Assembly (NCBI GenBank): GCA_003342815.1 | Contig: PTEX01000015.1 | Coordinates: forward strand, 7,218,936 to 7,282,935 | DNA: 64,000 nt | Direction of reading: 5' to 3' | Origin: Eudromia elegans | Lineage: Eukaryota; Chordata; Aves; Tinamiformes; Tinamidae | In this document: positions 25,453 through 38,900 of the stretch, in pieces | Layout: the number at the start of each line of letters is the position of its first letter | Numbering within the stretch: the stretch's first letter is position 1 | Made by a program: the position numbers and the translations under genes | The notes under the pieces: generated by a model | What the model was told of the DNA's origin: nothing | The model's input: the letters and a program-made list of their open reading frames with translations, nothing else | The model's database searches: none

Positions 25453-28400
25453 ATCTCATTTCAGCAAATTTGATGACTGTCTCCAATATTCTACTTTAGG
25501 ATTGCATTTGTCCAGAGAGGTCCACAACTATTCCCTAACAAGGTATTTTTTTCTGCTTATCATTCAGGACATTGAAATTTTGAGCTCATGTGATCTACAT
25601 CTCTTTCATATTTGAATCTATGGATGCCTCTTAGTTGCTCTATAATGACAAAATTTGGCCTTCTGAAATCTGAAACATTAGTTACTTTGCTTTTCTAGAA
25701 TATAGCTAAATATATTATGAAGGTTTTGAAAGCTTTTGGTTGAATTGGAAAGTAATTCCAACACTACTTTCTTGAACAACTTTTAAGCTCACTTCTCACT
25801 CAGTGCTCTTAAATTAAGTCTTACAGCTTTTAAAGGAAGTATACTATGTCAATACCTAAAGTGAAAGCTTAGGATATAAATTGCTTACGATTGTAATCTA
25901 TTAGGAATTATTTTTAAAACTGTAGCTAGGAAAATTAAAAATTCTCATAATTCTGACTACTATGTATTTTTCTTGTAGTTTTAAAGAGATTTCTGTCCTT
26001 ACTCAGCTCTGATTTGGCAGTCATAAAAATTGTCCAGTACTATTAGGGCATAATGCTATCCCTCATTATATTATGTACATTAAAATAAGTTAATCCCAGA
26101 GTGATTTCTACCTAATCATTTTCTTACATGCAAAGAACATAGATGAAGAAATTTTCAGTGCTGATACTTGGCATGAGTAAAAAGGAGTCATAGGATTAGT
26201 CAATGTAGTACTTAAAAAAAATGTTTGGTGAATAATACTCAAACAACTCCCATATTGGCCCCTCCTACACAATTTTATTATACATCTTTGATGTAAGACA
26301 AAATAAAGCTTATACAGAACAATACTTCCTGTTTACAAAATATTTAATGAAGTATTTTCATTCTTTTAAAATTCAGTTTTAATTAGCTTATTCATTTAGA
26401 TGCAGTATTTCCTAATTTTCTCTATACATAGTGAGGAAACACAGAACAAGTCTACACCGCAGGACTAAATCCAGACTTTTCACGTATTTTGCTTTTTATT
26501 TTTAAGCAAGAATTCACATTTCTCTGGTGCCACTTAACATCTTTATCCTTACTACATCTCTGGGAAAGCTCAGCAGGTAAACATGTTAAGGGGATAAAAC
26601 TAAATCGCTCTGCTAGGTCCTATTATGTCAAAGTCCTATTATGTCAAAGTCCTATTATGCCCATCGGCAGCAGCAAAGAGTAAATGATATTTAAGGAGAA
26701 AATGTAAGAAGCAAAAGATGTCTTTGCCCAGGATACTCCCCAACTGTGCCAGCCAGTATCAAGTAATGTCCAAAGTCAAGGGTTCAGAGCAGTGCTGCTA
26801 ACACTCACTGGTGACCACATATCCTTTTCCATATTTATGCTTTTGGCCTCCATAATATCTCACACTCTCAGTACTACATTGCACAAAAAAAAAAGAACAA
26901 AAAAAATTTCATTTTATTTCTATTGCTTGATCATTTCATTTGATACCTTCTAAATTCTCAGCTTAGAGGAAACTGCAAATAAACATTCCTGTTTTTCTCA
27001 TGTCATTTGTTATTTTGCATATATCCTTTTCCTCAAATCTGACATTCCACTCATCCTCTCATTGCTGCTACTACATCTAGTTTTGTTATGTGAAAAATAT
27101 TCATTTTTATCGCCATTTTGCCCATTGCTTTTGGGATGCCCCAATCACTGGGATAACACTTCCTAAGCAACAACAAAAATTTTTGAAGAAAATTATTTCT
27201 GCTTTAAAACTTGCCTGTTAAAAACAAAAAACAAAACAGCTGTTAAAAACAGCCCGTGTAATTCAGTACAGAGTATGAATGGTTTGATGGGGAAAAATAC
27301 TGTCTTAGTCTTTTACTGTCCACAGTCCAAGTAGTCTCTGATTGTCCATGTTGTGCCACCTAAATTAATGTTTCTCTCTGTTGTTTCTCTTATCTGGAAA
27401 CAGAAGAAATATAGTGAGAGGTAGTGATTAACCACACAAAAAAAAGATTTACTAAATTTTTTACTTAGATAAATATTGACTCTCACTGCTGTTGTGTAAA
27501 TAAAGTGGGGTTTTTTTCTTTTCTAATAGAACATTTTATAAACCTAAAAAGACGTTGTTTCAAGCAGTGTTTGAGTTATTAAACTGGTGCTAAATTAGTC
27601 CCTTATTCTGAGGAGTTTTTATTTGATTCTACAAAAAACAAACAAACACCTAAATCTGGATTAAACTTTCAATATTGTCCTTGCAGAATGATATGAAATA
27701 GGCCTGCTGGCTTAGACCTGCATTTTATTTCAATCATTAAAAGCTCTAGTGGCATTTGCCATTTAATAAGACGTGTAAAGTAGAAGTCTTTTTCATGCAT
27801 ATGAAAAGCAAACTGGCATTTTCATCTGAGTTTAGGTACAACTATGTGCATCAAATTTTGAAATTATCTGCATAAGATTAGTTTATGACAGTTCATCACC
27901 AGTAACCTTCTTAATTCTTTTGCTTTAGATCAAGAATTTCAATATAATTGCAAATAGGTTACCTTTAACGGAAGCTCTTTGCTTCCTTTTATTCTTGGTT
28001 TGGGCCTAAGCAAAAAAAAAAAAAAAAAAGCCTGTGTTATTACCTCCATTGTCACTTGGAGGTAGAACATTTTCATTCCTCATTTCTCATTTCTAAATCA
28101 ACTGGGCTTCAGAACATGACAACCACTATATTTTTAGCATTTCATCTTAGAGGACATTTTTTCTATCTCTGTTTTAACCATATCCATGTAATTTAAAATA
28201 AATTATTTGAAAAGAATTTAGATACATACTGTTTTTAAGTCTGATTTTTATTAAAATTTATTTAAATTTATTTAAATTTAAATTTATTTAATAAAATTTA
28301 GCATTTTATATAAAGAGTTTTTCATACATGTATCTTGAGGGACAAATATTTAAATGGCAATGACTCAATAATATATTTAATTTTTTTTTTCCTTTTTATT

Positions 28401-31400
28401 CTGGCCCCTCTCCCCTACAAAAAAAAAGGTGAAAAATCAAGATTTGCTGTCACAGGGAGTATATTCATGTATCATGAAAAGTACACTTTTTGCTATGCAA
28501 ATCGTTTTCTTACATGAATAGTGATGGGAATTACTACGTGCAAACAAGAAAAGTTAGTTTAAATACAGATAGTGCATTTTTTTTTATCAAGATGTACATT
28601 GATATAATTTAAAATTAGACTAGTGTCCAAATGAAAGCAATTTCAAAATAAGAAATTTCAGCTAAACTTTCTGAGTATGCTTGCATTTTCTTAAGAGAAA
28701 AAAAACATTGGGACTGTATTCTACAGTCTTGTTCAATCCAAACCTCATGTGGGAATGAGTAATGTGCAAAGCTTTTGACCACTGATAATAATTATTCCCT
28801 AAATTAAAGATGAGCTTTATGCCATCTTCTTTGATGATTAAGAAAGACAGTGTTTGGAGGGTAATTAGTTTCTTAGTTGGGGTCATTGTTGTTCATTGTT
28901 CAGGTAATCTTAAGTTAATTACCCTGCCTGACCTATATTAACAACATTTATCACATTTTATTAACTATCGACAACAACAGAAACACTTGACAATACAAGA
29001 GCCAGATCTCTATCTCCTGAGATTTCCGGTGGCCCACCAAGGAAGCAAATATCCTATTTGGAGATACTTACAGCATGTTACTCTTGTTACATCCATCTGA
29101 GAAAGGCAAAGTGACCTCTGCATTTGGCCAGTCTTTTGTCAGTGTTGTCAGAAAATGGCCAGTGCTTCAGGAAAGACATCAGGAAACAACATATTCAATC
29201 ATCCTTCCTGCCAAATATCCTCCCAATTTCCAAAAACGATTTAAGGTTTTCTGACCCAAAGATGGCTCTTTCTTTAATAGCTACAGTCTCACTGGCTTGC
29301 TACTTGACTGTGCAGTCCTTCACAATGTGTTTTCTCTATTAACTATTTCATAAACTGCTAGCATATCATGACTACCTCTCTTTTCCAAGTTGAAGAATCC
29401 TGTTCTATTTAGTCTTCATAATTACAATCATTTCTTGTACCTTTTACAGTTCTAGTTACCCTTCATGACAAGGGTGACAAAACCTGCTAACTGTTTTCAA
29501 TACACAAAGGCAATTGTGGTTTAAGACAACATACAAGCACAAAAAGATGTTTCTATTTTTGACTTATATCTTTCCAAACAAATGTTGCTCCTGTTTTATT
29601 TCCCTTTAATTGTCATTGGACACTGAGCTCATGATGTCTCTGGAGAACTACTCAAAATCTGTTCTGAGAGAGGTAGTTTAGGCTAGAGTTGGTCATACTG
29701 TTCTTACTGATTTAGTTATCTTTTTCAATAATCTTAAATTAAAACATCAGTGGTCAATTTGTCACTAGTTACATGTTTTAATATTCTTTTGTCACATTAT
29801 GCAGTCAGCCTTAGATTTTGCTGTTAGTAACATGACTAATTTTCTATGGTCATCATGACTCTATTACTCTTTTTCCAAGTCATTTATGAATATGTGGAAC
29901 AGCTCAGGTTCCAGCACAAACTGGAATCTGCAGACAATCTTACCCTCTATCACAAACGTAACTCTTTTTTTTTAACCATCATTTAAATGTATAAATTTCT
30001 ATATTGATTGTAACAAGACATTTGCTCATACTGCAGTTTCCTTAGAACTATTTTTGGTGATGCACCTTAACATTAAATTAATAATTAACAATATGCTAAC
30101 TGAATTCCAGTAGATTTGTGAGGAATATTTTTCATCTACAAAAGACATGTTAATTATTTGCCCATATTTCTTATGTATCCATACGCCCACTAAGTCTACC
30201 CTTTACACCCTAAGGGGCTAACCAAAGTACAAGTCACATTCTCTTTTTATCAAGTCTACAGTGGTAAAGCTCAACACTGTTGGAGCATTCTGCAGTAATG
30301 TGATTCTGTTGTGGACGTTTGTACGGCCTCTGTATCTAAAGTAGCATTAAAAAAAAAGTTTGCTTCTCATTCTTATCCTTTGCCTCTAGCCATAGGAACA
30401 CACATAGGAACTTCACAAGCATTTCCATGCATATCTGTGGTCAAAAATGTCACAGCGTAAGATGGATAATTTAGAACTCCAACTATGTAAGATTTCCTAT
30501 GTTAAAGCAAAAACCTTACAATATGTCCATAAGCTCATGGATGCATAACAAATGGGGCATGGGGCAGGGATTTACTGTAGTCACACAATATAACTCTACC
30601 TACAGACAGGCCAACCCAATTTCACATAATATCTTCTGCACAGAAATACTTCCTGGAAATGAAAAAGATGTAAATAACTCTAAGGATTAGGGGAAAAAAA
30701 AAAAAGTATTTCCTCGTTCAAGAGGAAATTCCCATCAGACTTTTGAACAGCAGTGCAGTGCAATTTTGTTGCTATTGACTCAAAGCAAGGCTCCTGATCT
30801 AGGAGAAGCTATTGGGAGCACAGGAGTGTAAGAGTGACCATGATGTTTCCGCCCCAAAGGCCTATCTATGACCAAATAACTCTAGCTCTCCATTCTGGTA
30901 GATATGGGTTTGCCCAAACACACTGACACTAATCAAGGAATTAAAAAGACTGAAAAGTAATTTCTGATCACGTCACTGCTCTGGATTACTACGCTTCAAA
31001 ATGCAGGTTAAGACAAACTCACTCTTTTTTATGATGTCCACAGTTACTCGATCGGAACAGAAGCAGTTTCGAAGGACCAGTGCGTCCCAGCTGCCTTGAA
31101 AAGTCTCTACAGAAAAACTAAACGTAGCTGCCACTGGATCACAGGCAACTGCAGCTCTCAATGTGCTTGTGTGAAGCAACTGAGGACATACAGGCCCAGT
31201 GAAGGTTATTGAAGGTCACAGACAGAAGGCCGCTTCTTCAGACAAATCAGGCCTTATCAGCTCAAAAAAAGAAAAAACCAACAACAACAACAAAAAAACC
31301 ATTGCAGCCTTTTGCATTCCTCTGCTCCATCAATATACTATAACCACCAGCAGAGCCAGCCTGCAGTATAAACACAGTGGGAAGTACTGTGGCACACACT

Positions 31401-32222
31401 GGTATTAGTGCATGGGAAACTCTCATGAACATGTTATGTAGGTTACCATTGTGCTCTTTTACCCATTTACCGGTTGTCACAGTGCTCTAACACCCACCTT
31501 TTACAAACCACTTCTCATTTTCTGCATGTTCCCAGGGAGGTGCCCTCTTACTTGTAACCAGGCCCTTGTAACATAGGGCAAACACTGGTGGCACAGTACA
31601 GGAACAGGGGAAACACAGCCACAGTTTCATCCATCTGGACACTGTTTCCAGTGTACTACCCCAATGTGCAAATGTCCCACTACGTAACATGGTGGTGGGT
31701 TACTTCCACCCCCATCTTATTGCCATCTACAATAGAGGTGACATCAAGGAATGTCAACCAAGGAATAACCGACTGCTTCTAAATGGCACTGAGTTGACAA
31801 CCAGGTCACTGGACTTATTGGCTTAAAGGTGAGAAACTGCAAGGTGCCTGCAGGGCTTATTTTGAATTTTTGCTTAATTGTGCACCTGAGCATAAACAAT
31901 TATTAAAATGTATCTATTGATCTGCTTGCTCCCCTTTTTGCAGTGCTTTACAACTGGCAGTAAAACAATAAAAAAATTACATGCAAACATTAGTAGTAAT
32001 TCCCTTGTTAGATGAGAGAAAAACAAAAAACCAAAACCCATGTCCACTAGCTTGCAACGTAAGCACAATGCCCAACTGTGGCCGAGGAAACCTGCAGTGC
32101 AAGGAATCTTCTTCTGAAAGGTCAGACTGCCCGGGTGGAGCTCCAGTCTGGGGCTCAGTTTTCACCAAAATATGCAGCAACCAGGACACTCCTGGAAGTG
32201 GCGAGCATAGGTGTGCAACAGC
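25453..32222. other. Intergenic upstream of the desmocollin promoter
   Basis: AT-rich to about 30.6 kb, then moderately GC-richer towards the promoter. Holds a 16-bp tandem repeat (26618-26659) and an exon-like minus-strand segment at 31023-31179. No confirmed gene. Confidence 0.65.
26618..26659 (+). repeat. 16-bp tandem repeat, 2.6 copies
   Basis: TCCTATTATGTCAAAG occurs twice perfectly (26618-26633 and 26634-26649), with 10 bp of a third copy. Confidence 0.92.
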
Positions 32223-32322
32223 AGAGAGGAGGAGAAAAAAAAGGGAAAAAAGAAAAGGAAGATAAAAAAAAGGGGGGAGAATAAAGGGAGGGGGAGNAAG
32301 AAAAAGAAAAAAAAAAAAAAAA
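32223..32322 (+). repeat. Near-pure purine tract with one undetermined base
   Basis: About 100 bp of A and G with only two T residues and one N (32297), ending in a run of A. It sits just 5' of the CpG island. Such mirror-like purine tracts can form triplex DNA and are hard to sequence, which fits the N. Confidence 0.9.
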
Positions 32323-32428
32323 CAGCAGACGCAGAGCCCAACCCAGCAATCCGTCTGGAAAGCAGGAGGTTTCGCCCTTTTATCACTGCCTCGTAATCCT
32401 CAAACCGGTCGGGCGCATCCTGCGGGCC

Positions 32429-32460
32429 GGGCGCTGCGCGGGGCGCTGCGCGGGGCGCGC
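32429..32460 (+). repeat. GGGCGCTGCGC tandem motif, upstream copy
   Basis: Tandem copies of GGGCGCTGCGC lie here, and the same unit recurs at about 32930-32955, just after exon 1. The unit therefore flanks the first coding exon on both sides. Confidence 0.75.
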
Positions 32461-32632
32461 AGGGCAGCGCCTGGACGGGGCGCGCGTCCCGCGCACACCC
32501 GGCGCCGGGGCGGGGGAGCGGCGCGGCACCGAGGGGAGGGCCGTGCAGGCGTCCGGGCCGCGCCGGGACGGGGGAGGGACGGGGAGGGACCGGGGGGCAG
32601 TCCCAGCGCCGCTCCCGGGACGAGAGGACCCT

Positions 32633-32652
32633 CCAAAAAAAAAAAAAAAAAA
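32633..32652 (+). repeat. Poly(A) tract inside the CpG island
   Basis: An uninterrupted run of about 19 A in otherwise very GC-rich sequence, about 215 bp before the start codon. Poly(dA:dT) tracts disfavour nucleosomes, so it may help keep the promoter open (inference). No CR1 or other retrotransposed sequence is attached to it. Confidence 0.85.
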
Positions 32653-32864
32653 GTGATTAAAGTCCCCGCGGTTGCGCCCGGTCCCACCCTCCGCACCGGC
32701 CGCCGCCCTGGCAGACGGGAGGGGACACGGGCAGACGGGGTTAAGCGCAGACTCGCAGCCTCCGCCTCTTTCGGCACGGCCACCGCGCGCGCACTCGCTC
32801 GCCGCGGCTGCACCGACGGCGGCTCCCCCCTCACCCCGCGCGTCCTCCCGCGCGCGCGCGCGCC

Positions 32865-32912
32865 ATGGCCCCCGCAGCCCCCCGCGGCCCGCGCGCCCTC
32901 CTCGGCCTCCTG
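32865..32912 (+). CDS. DSC1: Exon 1 coding part: start codon and signal peptide
   Basis: Codes residues 1-16, [16 protein letters not shown], the first half of the signal peptide. The start has a strong context, with G at -3 and G at +4. I saw no ATG between about 32400 and 32865. The donor is CTG|GTGAGT at 32913, phase 0. A very GC-rich exon inside the CpG island. The hydrophobic core continues in exon 2 (VLGFCCEAC), as in mammalian desmocollins, where the signal peptide also ends in a C-x-A-C pattern. Confidence 0.88.
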
Positions 32913-35900
32913 GTGAGTGAGCGGGGCGCGGGGCGCTGCGCGGGGCGCTGCGCGGAGCGGAGCGGGCTGCCGCTGCGCGGCCCTTCCCATGTGCGCTCGG
33001 ATCTAGCTGTCAACCGCGGCGCTCTGCCCAGATAAGAATGATTTATTCTTATTTTGTTTAATTTTATTTTACGGGAAGGGTGGCGTCTAGCTCTTTGTTA
33101 GGTTTTTGACCCCTTCGCAAGTGTCCGCTCGCGCGCAGCGAGGGGCTGGGGTCGCGTTAGGGCCGCTCCGACCCGAGCTCGTAGGGGCGGCTGAGAGATG
33201 GGGTTGGCGGTGGCAAAAACTGAGTTTCGTGTCCGGTGCCCGCGCGTGAAGAGGAGCGCGACCCTGGCGAGCGCGCGGGCGTGAGCCGCAGCCCGGCGCG
33301 GGGCGGCTGGACGCGCCTGCAGGTGCCCGGGGCGGCGGGGCCGAGCGGGTTGATGCTCGGCTTGTTTCGGTGGACTGGCTTTAGGTTGGTTTTTCTCCGG
33401 CTGTACTGTGAGGTGAGGTTCGGGTGGATACGTGCGACCGTTGTAAATGCCGGTAATGCGTTTTTTTAAAAAGAAATACCTCTCACCTTGTCTATTGCCA
33501 CCTCGGTTGCCCTTTTTGCCTGGGAAGGGTTGTGTGCATGGAGCATGGTGAGCTCCTCTGAAAGACTTAGCTGGGTATTGAATAAATTAAGTGATTTTTG
33601 TTACTGTGCATTTCTATATTTATATTTCTATATAATTATCATTTCCTTATAATCTATTATTATGATTATGAGAATGAAGGAGTTTGCTCTTTTTTTTAGA
33701 GGATGAGTGAAAGTCTTTTGTCTGGTGTCCCGTACCCCTTTCTCTTTCTTTACCATAATCATTGCACTCACAGAAATGATATTTTGAGTCTGGAAGAAAA
33801 ATACCTGGTAGTGTTGAAGCATGAATTTATTATTTTTTATATTCATTAGACATGTACATTTTAATGAGAGTGTTACTATTCCAGACATACTATGCGTGCC
33901 TTCCTTTGCCACGGTATTCATAATAAAACCCTTAATTAAAAAAGAAGAAATTCCCCTTGCTCGTAACAAAAAAACCCCCAACAACAATAAAAAACCCAAA
34001 ACAAAAACAAAAGCCGATGCAGTGTTTTGTATAAAGTCAAAGGACATAGCAGGTTATTTCTGTGTGATATATCTTTATAGTCGTGGATAACACCCCTTTA
34101 AATTTGTTTAACTCTTCAGTCTCTTTGTACATCAGATGAACACGGTACCAATATTTCAAAATGTTGCTTACTCTGAAAATGTATTAGAACAGTGTAATGG
34201 GATTATGCAATCTACTTAATTTAGAAATTAATATACTATCTTTCAGGACAGAGTGTTGTATTAAATATCTTCTGATAAGAAAACTGTTGATTATATTAAA
34301 ACATAAGAAAGGATGTGATAAGAAAGGAAAGCGTGTCTTATATATAGATATGTTCATACCTGCATGTATGTAAGAAACAGAACAGCTTTTATGATGCAGA
34401 CATAGCATTTTAATTGTTTTAATATTTCAAAGTATATTTATTCAAATATTATCTTAATTCTTAGATAATAAATCTCTTTCAACATTTCTATTAACTATTT
34501 GCTTCTTTATATCTTTAATCATAAAGATGTGTGCAAAATGAAGATGAATTTTCTTTTTGCCAGACTTTCATCCTGAAAGAATAAATGTATTTAAAAACTT
34601 AAGTAAATCTATTTAAATTTCTCTATTTTTTGGTTTGATTTACTGAGTAATTTTTGGGTTATAGTTTTAAACATATAGGTAAAACTAGTCAAGATCCGTA
34701 CAGTTTGAGGTCAGAACTAGATTACTTTATGCTGAAGAACATCTTTGTACCTCCAGATGCTTTGCTTTTTGTAAAAAAGGGATCTGGATATCTGCTGCTC
34801 AGTTAATGCATCGTTTGAATTTTGAGGAGGACCCCATTTTGTGACTGGTTACATGGGAGTGGACTGCTGTCATGCACAGTGTTTTATTTTAGTCATATCT
34901 AATTGCTGAAGCTGGATTTAACTAGTTTGTTGAGAATGTATTTTGAAGATGCAGGGAGATATGCAAGTGCAAGTGTCGTCATGTGGTTTTGATGAGACAC
35001 TTGTCCTTTTAATGTTTCACATGGCTGCAGTTCCATTAAAGTGAGTTATGAAGAGTTCAGTCTTAATACTTGGAGCCCTTAGAACTTCCTATGATCAAGA
35101 TTGCCATTAAAGGCAGGGTACGATGAAGCTGATTTTTGTATATTTCCAAGTACAGAAGAGAAATAGTGTAGGTGAAATCTCCCAGTCAAGAGAAGTTCTT
35201 ACTGTTGGTGTCAACGCCATGAGTTTGGAAAAACCCACGACCCATGGGCAGAACCAGAAGCAGCAGTCAGGACTTGTTTCCAATCTAACGCTGTGTACAT
35301 GCTGCTGCGCATTTCCTGTCTTTCTGTTGAGAGAGTGCTTTCGGGACCTCTTCATTGGCTTAGGATAAAAATAAAGAAATAAAAAAATAAATAAAAGCAG
35401 GTTCAGCAACTGCAATTATTAATGTCAAAATAACATGTATTTTCCCCCTGTTTTTAAAATTTGTTTTCTAGGTTTTGGGTTTCTGCTGTGAAGCTTGCAA
35501 GGAAGTAGTTTTTCACGTTCCGTCTGAACTAGAGGCTGGCACATTAGTTGGCAGAGGTGAGAAACGGCAAGACGCCTCTCTCAATACCACATTTTGCCTT
35601 TTCTGGAGACAGAGGCTCTCCCTTTTTCTTGCTCTCTTTCTTCCTTTTCTTTTTTTTTTTTCTTTTCTTTTTAATATGGAGTGCGTGGATGACTGGACAG
35701 CCAGTTAAACAGCTGGATCAGCCTTTTTGTGGAGGCTACGCCCTGCACTTGGTACGGATTTGAACACGGGCTTTGTGCGTCCTTTTGAATTTTGCATAAA
35801 CAACCACTGCCAGCGTCCCGCGTGCATTTTAAAGCTAGAATGACAGAGTTCAGGCTGCCGTTTTCAAAGTTTGCTGCCTAGCGATTAGTATTCAGATGAG

Positions 35901-38900
35901 CGGCTTAATATTCAAAAGTGCACGCAGAACCCACAGAGTCATATGAAGAAGCCAATAAGTGATTTGGATAATGGAAAAGGAAAAAAAGAAACCAGAAACC
36001 ACACAGCCAGAGCACCCAGGAACTACTGCCGTGTGGCTGGCGTGACATACGAATGGGACCTCTCAGCTGTCCTGGGGCAATGAGCTGCCGGGGCGTCCCG
36101 CACGTACTGCGGTGCAGGGAGTGCTCCGTCTGCCGGAATGCACTGCCCCCATTTAGGAGAGTTTGTAGGAGAATAAGAGGAATGGGAAAGACCAGAAAAC
36201 TTCTACTGCTCCTTTATTTTTATTTTATTTTTTTCCTCAGACCGTCTTTTGGAGGGTGTCTTTTTAAAGGTCTTTGGAAGGTCTTTTTAAAGGTGTGGCA
36301 ATGGGTCTGCTACAGAGGTCTCTCCTGCCTGAGACTGAATTTAAGAGCTCAGAAGTGCTTTATACCAGTCCCAGGGCAGCAGAGGAGATTGTGGAAAATC
36401 TGCAGTCTTAATCCAAAATTCTGCAGAAGGAAAGCAGTAGATTTTGTAACTCTTCACAAGCTCTCAGGAAATCTGCTTTTTTAAACAGCCTTTTATAAGG
36501 TCCTTTATAGCTTGAATGATGCTCCCAAACCATTTATTGAGAAAGGGTAATACCTTTTGCTTTGACACAAGGGCCATAGCTCCATAGTAAAATAAGTCAG
36601 GATTGTCACAGTTGTAAAATTTTATATATTTCTGATTTATATAACATATACAAAAGATTGAAGAAAAAGATCACATACTAATAATACACATACTATGTTC
36701 ATACTGAACATAGTGCTGATTCACATAGCTGTCAAAACCAAATCTTTATTCTGGTATTTTTTGGAAATGCAATGCTGTAGTGTCAGCACTTAGAGCTACT
36801 TCTAAGTGGAGGAGGTGATAACTCTACTCAGTAATAAATTGTCCTTGTAAAAGTTAACAAACAAGTCACTGCTTCAGTGCTCTAAAACGCCTAAAAAGAA
36901 GGACTTAAAAAGAGACAGGAGAAATGATTTTTTAAATTGTGCTTCCCATCTGATTTTTATATTCTCAGAACACAAATGGAATTTGTTTTGTAAAAAACAT
37001 TATCTGCATATATGGAGTGAAATTTTGAATCAAAGTCAAATCTTTGAAAGTTTTGCCATTGCCTCTTGTGGACCCTATCCAGTATTATATCACTGAAGAA
37101 TCATTAAAGCATGCTAGTACATAATAACTTTTTTTTGATAAAAAATGCTATTTGATTTTGTAATCTGTTAAGGAAAAAAGATCAGGTTTTGAGAACACAC
37201 CATGACACCTCCATGTCTTCTGCAAGGATTCTTTATCTAGAGCTTAGGTCTTTGACCTTTGTCTTTTTTAGAGTGGCTAATGATTTGGCTTAGAGCTGCA
37301 GCCCTTTTGCACTTCATCATTGCTTTGATTTTGTCTTTTCTCTGGTTATAATGCAGAGTTCACAGAATTACACAATGATGTGAGTATAGTGCATTGGGTA
37401 AAGTGCATTGACATTCATTTTAGCCACAAGTGATAGGAAGCATAGTAAAAACACTTGAGAAGCCTGCTGAGTTTACCTGTATGTCTTGTCAATTCGTTGG
37501 ATTCTATTATGAGTGTATTATTGTCGATCATTTGTTCCAGAACTGGTCTATATTTCTCCGACCACTCTACCTTATAAATTAAAGGTTTTGTCATCCCAGG
37601 ACTTGTCAATTACATCAAATCAGTCAGTGCCTTCCTCCTGAAGGCAAAACTTCAAGAAGTAATCTCTGCATGGGAAATTGCATTAATTAATCATCCTCAC
37701 TGTTTTTGTGGGCCACGCAGACAAGTTAAATGTAATATCTCCTGATTCTATAATGCATATGTCTGTGACTTTTTTCTTTCTTTCTTTTTTTTTTTTTTTA
37801 AACATTTAAACACATTACTTCATGCTTCAACAGTATCTTCAGTAAAATGTCTTTTTCTAAGATGCACATGTAGGACCTGTATTCTTTGGGAAACGTTCTT
37901 AATGTACACAACAGTGGAAATTAATGCCAATATGGTCAAATCTGGGAGCATAAATGAGTTCTGAATCTGTCTTTGTGATATTAAATATAAGATGATCAAA
38001 TTCTTATAGACTCTGTGTGTTGACCACCAGTTTAAGTTTTAGCCAGGGAAATAATTTTTCAGTCTACTGAGGGCTGTTTCTTGGATGTTATTGTTCCACC
38101 ATTTTAATTATTATTTGAATATTTTTCTTACAGTTGATTTGAAAGAATGCCTTCAGTCTGCAGAATTGATCAGTTCCAGTGATCCAGTCTTCAAAATTCT
38201 GGAAGATGGCTCTGTGTATACAACATCTATTGTTTCTTTGTCTTCTGAGAAAAGGACTTTTACCGTATTACTTAAAGATACTCAAGAACACATAGAAAAG
38301 AAAATACATATTAACTTGGTGGCAGATAAAGAAAAGGTAAGCTTCTAATTTCTAGTTTTTATAGTGACTTAGAGTATGATTCATGTTGGATAGCTAGCTT
38401 CAAAGAATAGGGCACAGCACTCTGATGTAGAATATATTTTTATTCAGTGATGCTTGATTACCGTGTGGGTTAAGTCATTAGACTTCCTTCTGAAACAGGA
38501 CGTGATAGCAAGAAGCTACTGTCAATAATCTTAAAAGCCATTTTTGATGTATGGAGGCAGATTTTGTTGGCAGGAAGTGTTGTGGATGCAAAATGTTTAA
38601 AGATCCTATGATAGATATAATCAGAAATGAGGATCATGAAAAATAAACAGTCAGTTGGGAAGCTGGAGAGGGGAAAAAGAAGATGAAAAGAAGTGGAGCA
38701 TTAATTAAGCAAGTTAAGAATAGCTTGCTAAAAATATACAGATTGTTTTGTATCTATTTTTTGTATTCTGTATCCAGATACAGAAGACAAGGCATGCTAG
38801 AGATACAGTTCTCAAGAGAACCAAAAGAAGGTGGGGTCCTATTCCATCTGTTATGATAGAGAACTCACTTGGACCTTTTCCGCTACAAATCCAACAGGTA

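Larger units (their letters stand above)
32400..33360. promoter_or_regulatory. CpG island: promoter and exon 1 of the desmocollin gene
   Basis: An abrupt switch from AT-rich DNA to dense CG dinucleotides, centred on the start codon at 32865 and continuing about 500 bp into intron 1. A GC box GGGGCGGGGG lies at 32507-32516. No TATA box is seen at a sensible distance, so initiation is probably dispersed and Sp1-type. The 5'UTR start cannot be fixed from sequence alone. Confidence 0.85.

Noticed and set aside
32400-32990. 196-codon minus-strand frame over the CpG island
   Set aside because: A shadow of the GC-rich promoter; Arg/Pro/Ala-rich low complexity, typical of stop-poor GC-rich DNA.
33628-34047. 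139-codon minus-strand frame in intron 1
   Set aside because: Composition-driven frame in AT-rich DNA with no domain.
36053-36484. 143-codon frame in intron 2
   Set aside because: No resemblance to any family; includes a low-complexity hydrophobic run from a poly(T)-rich stretch.
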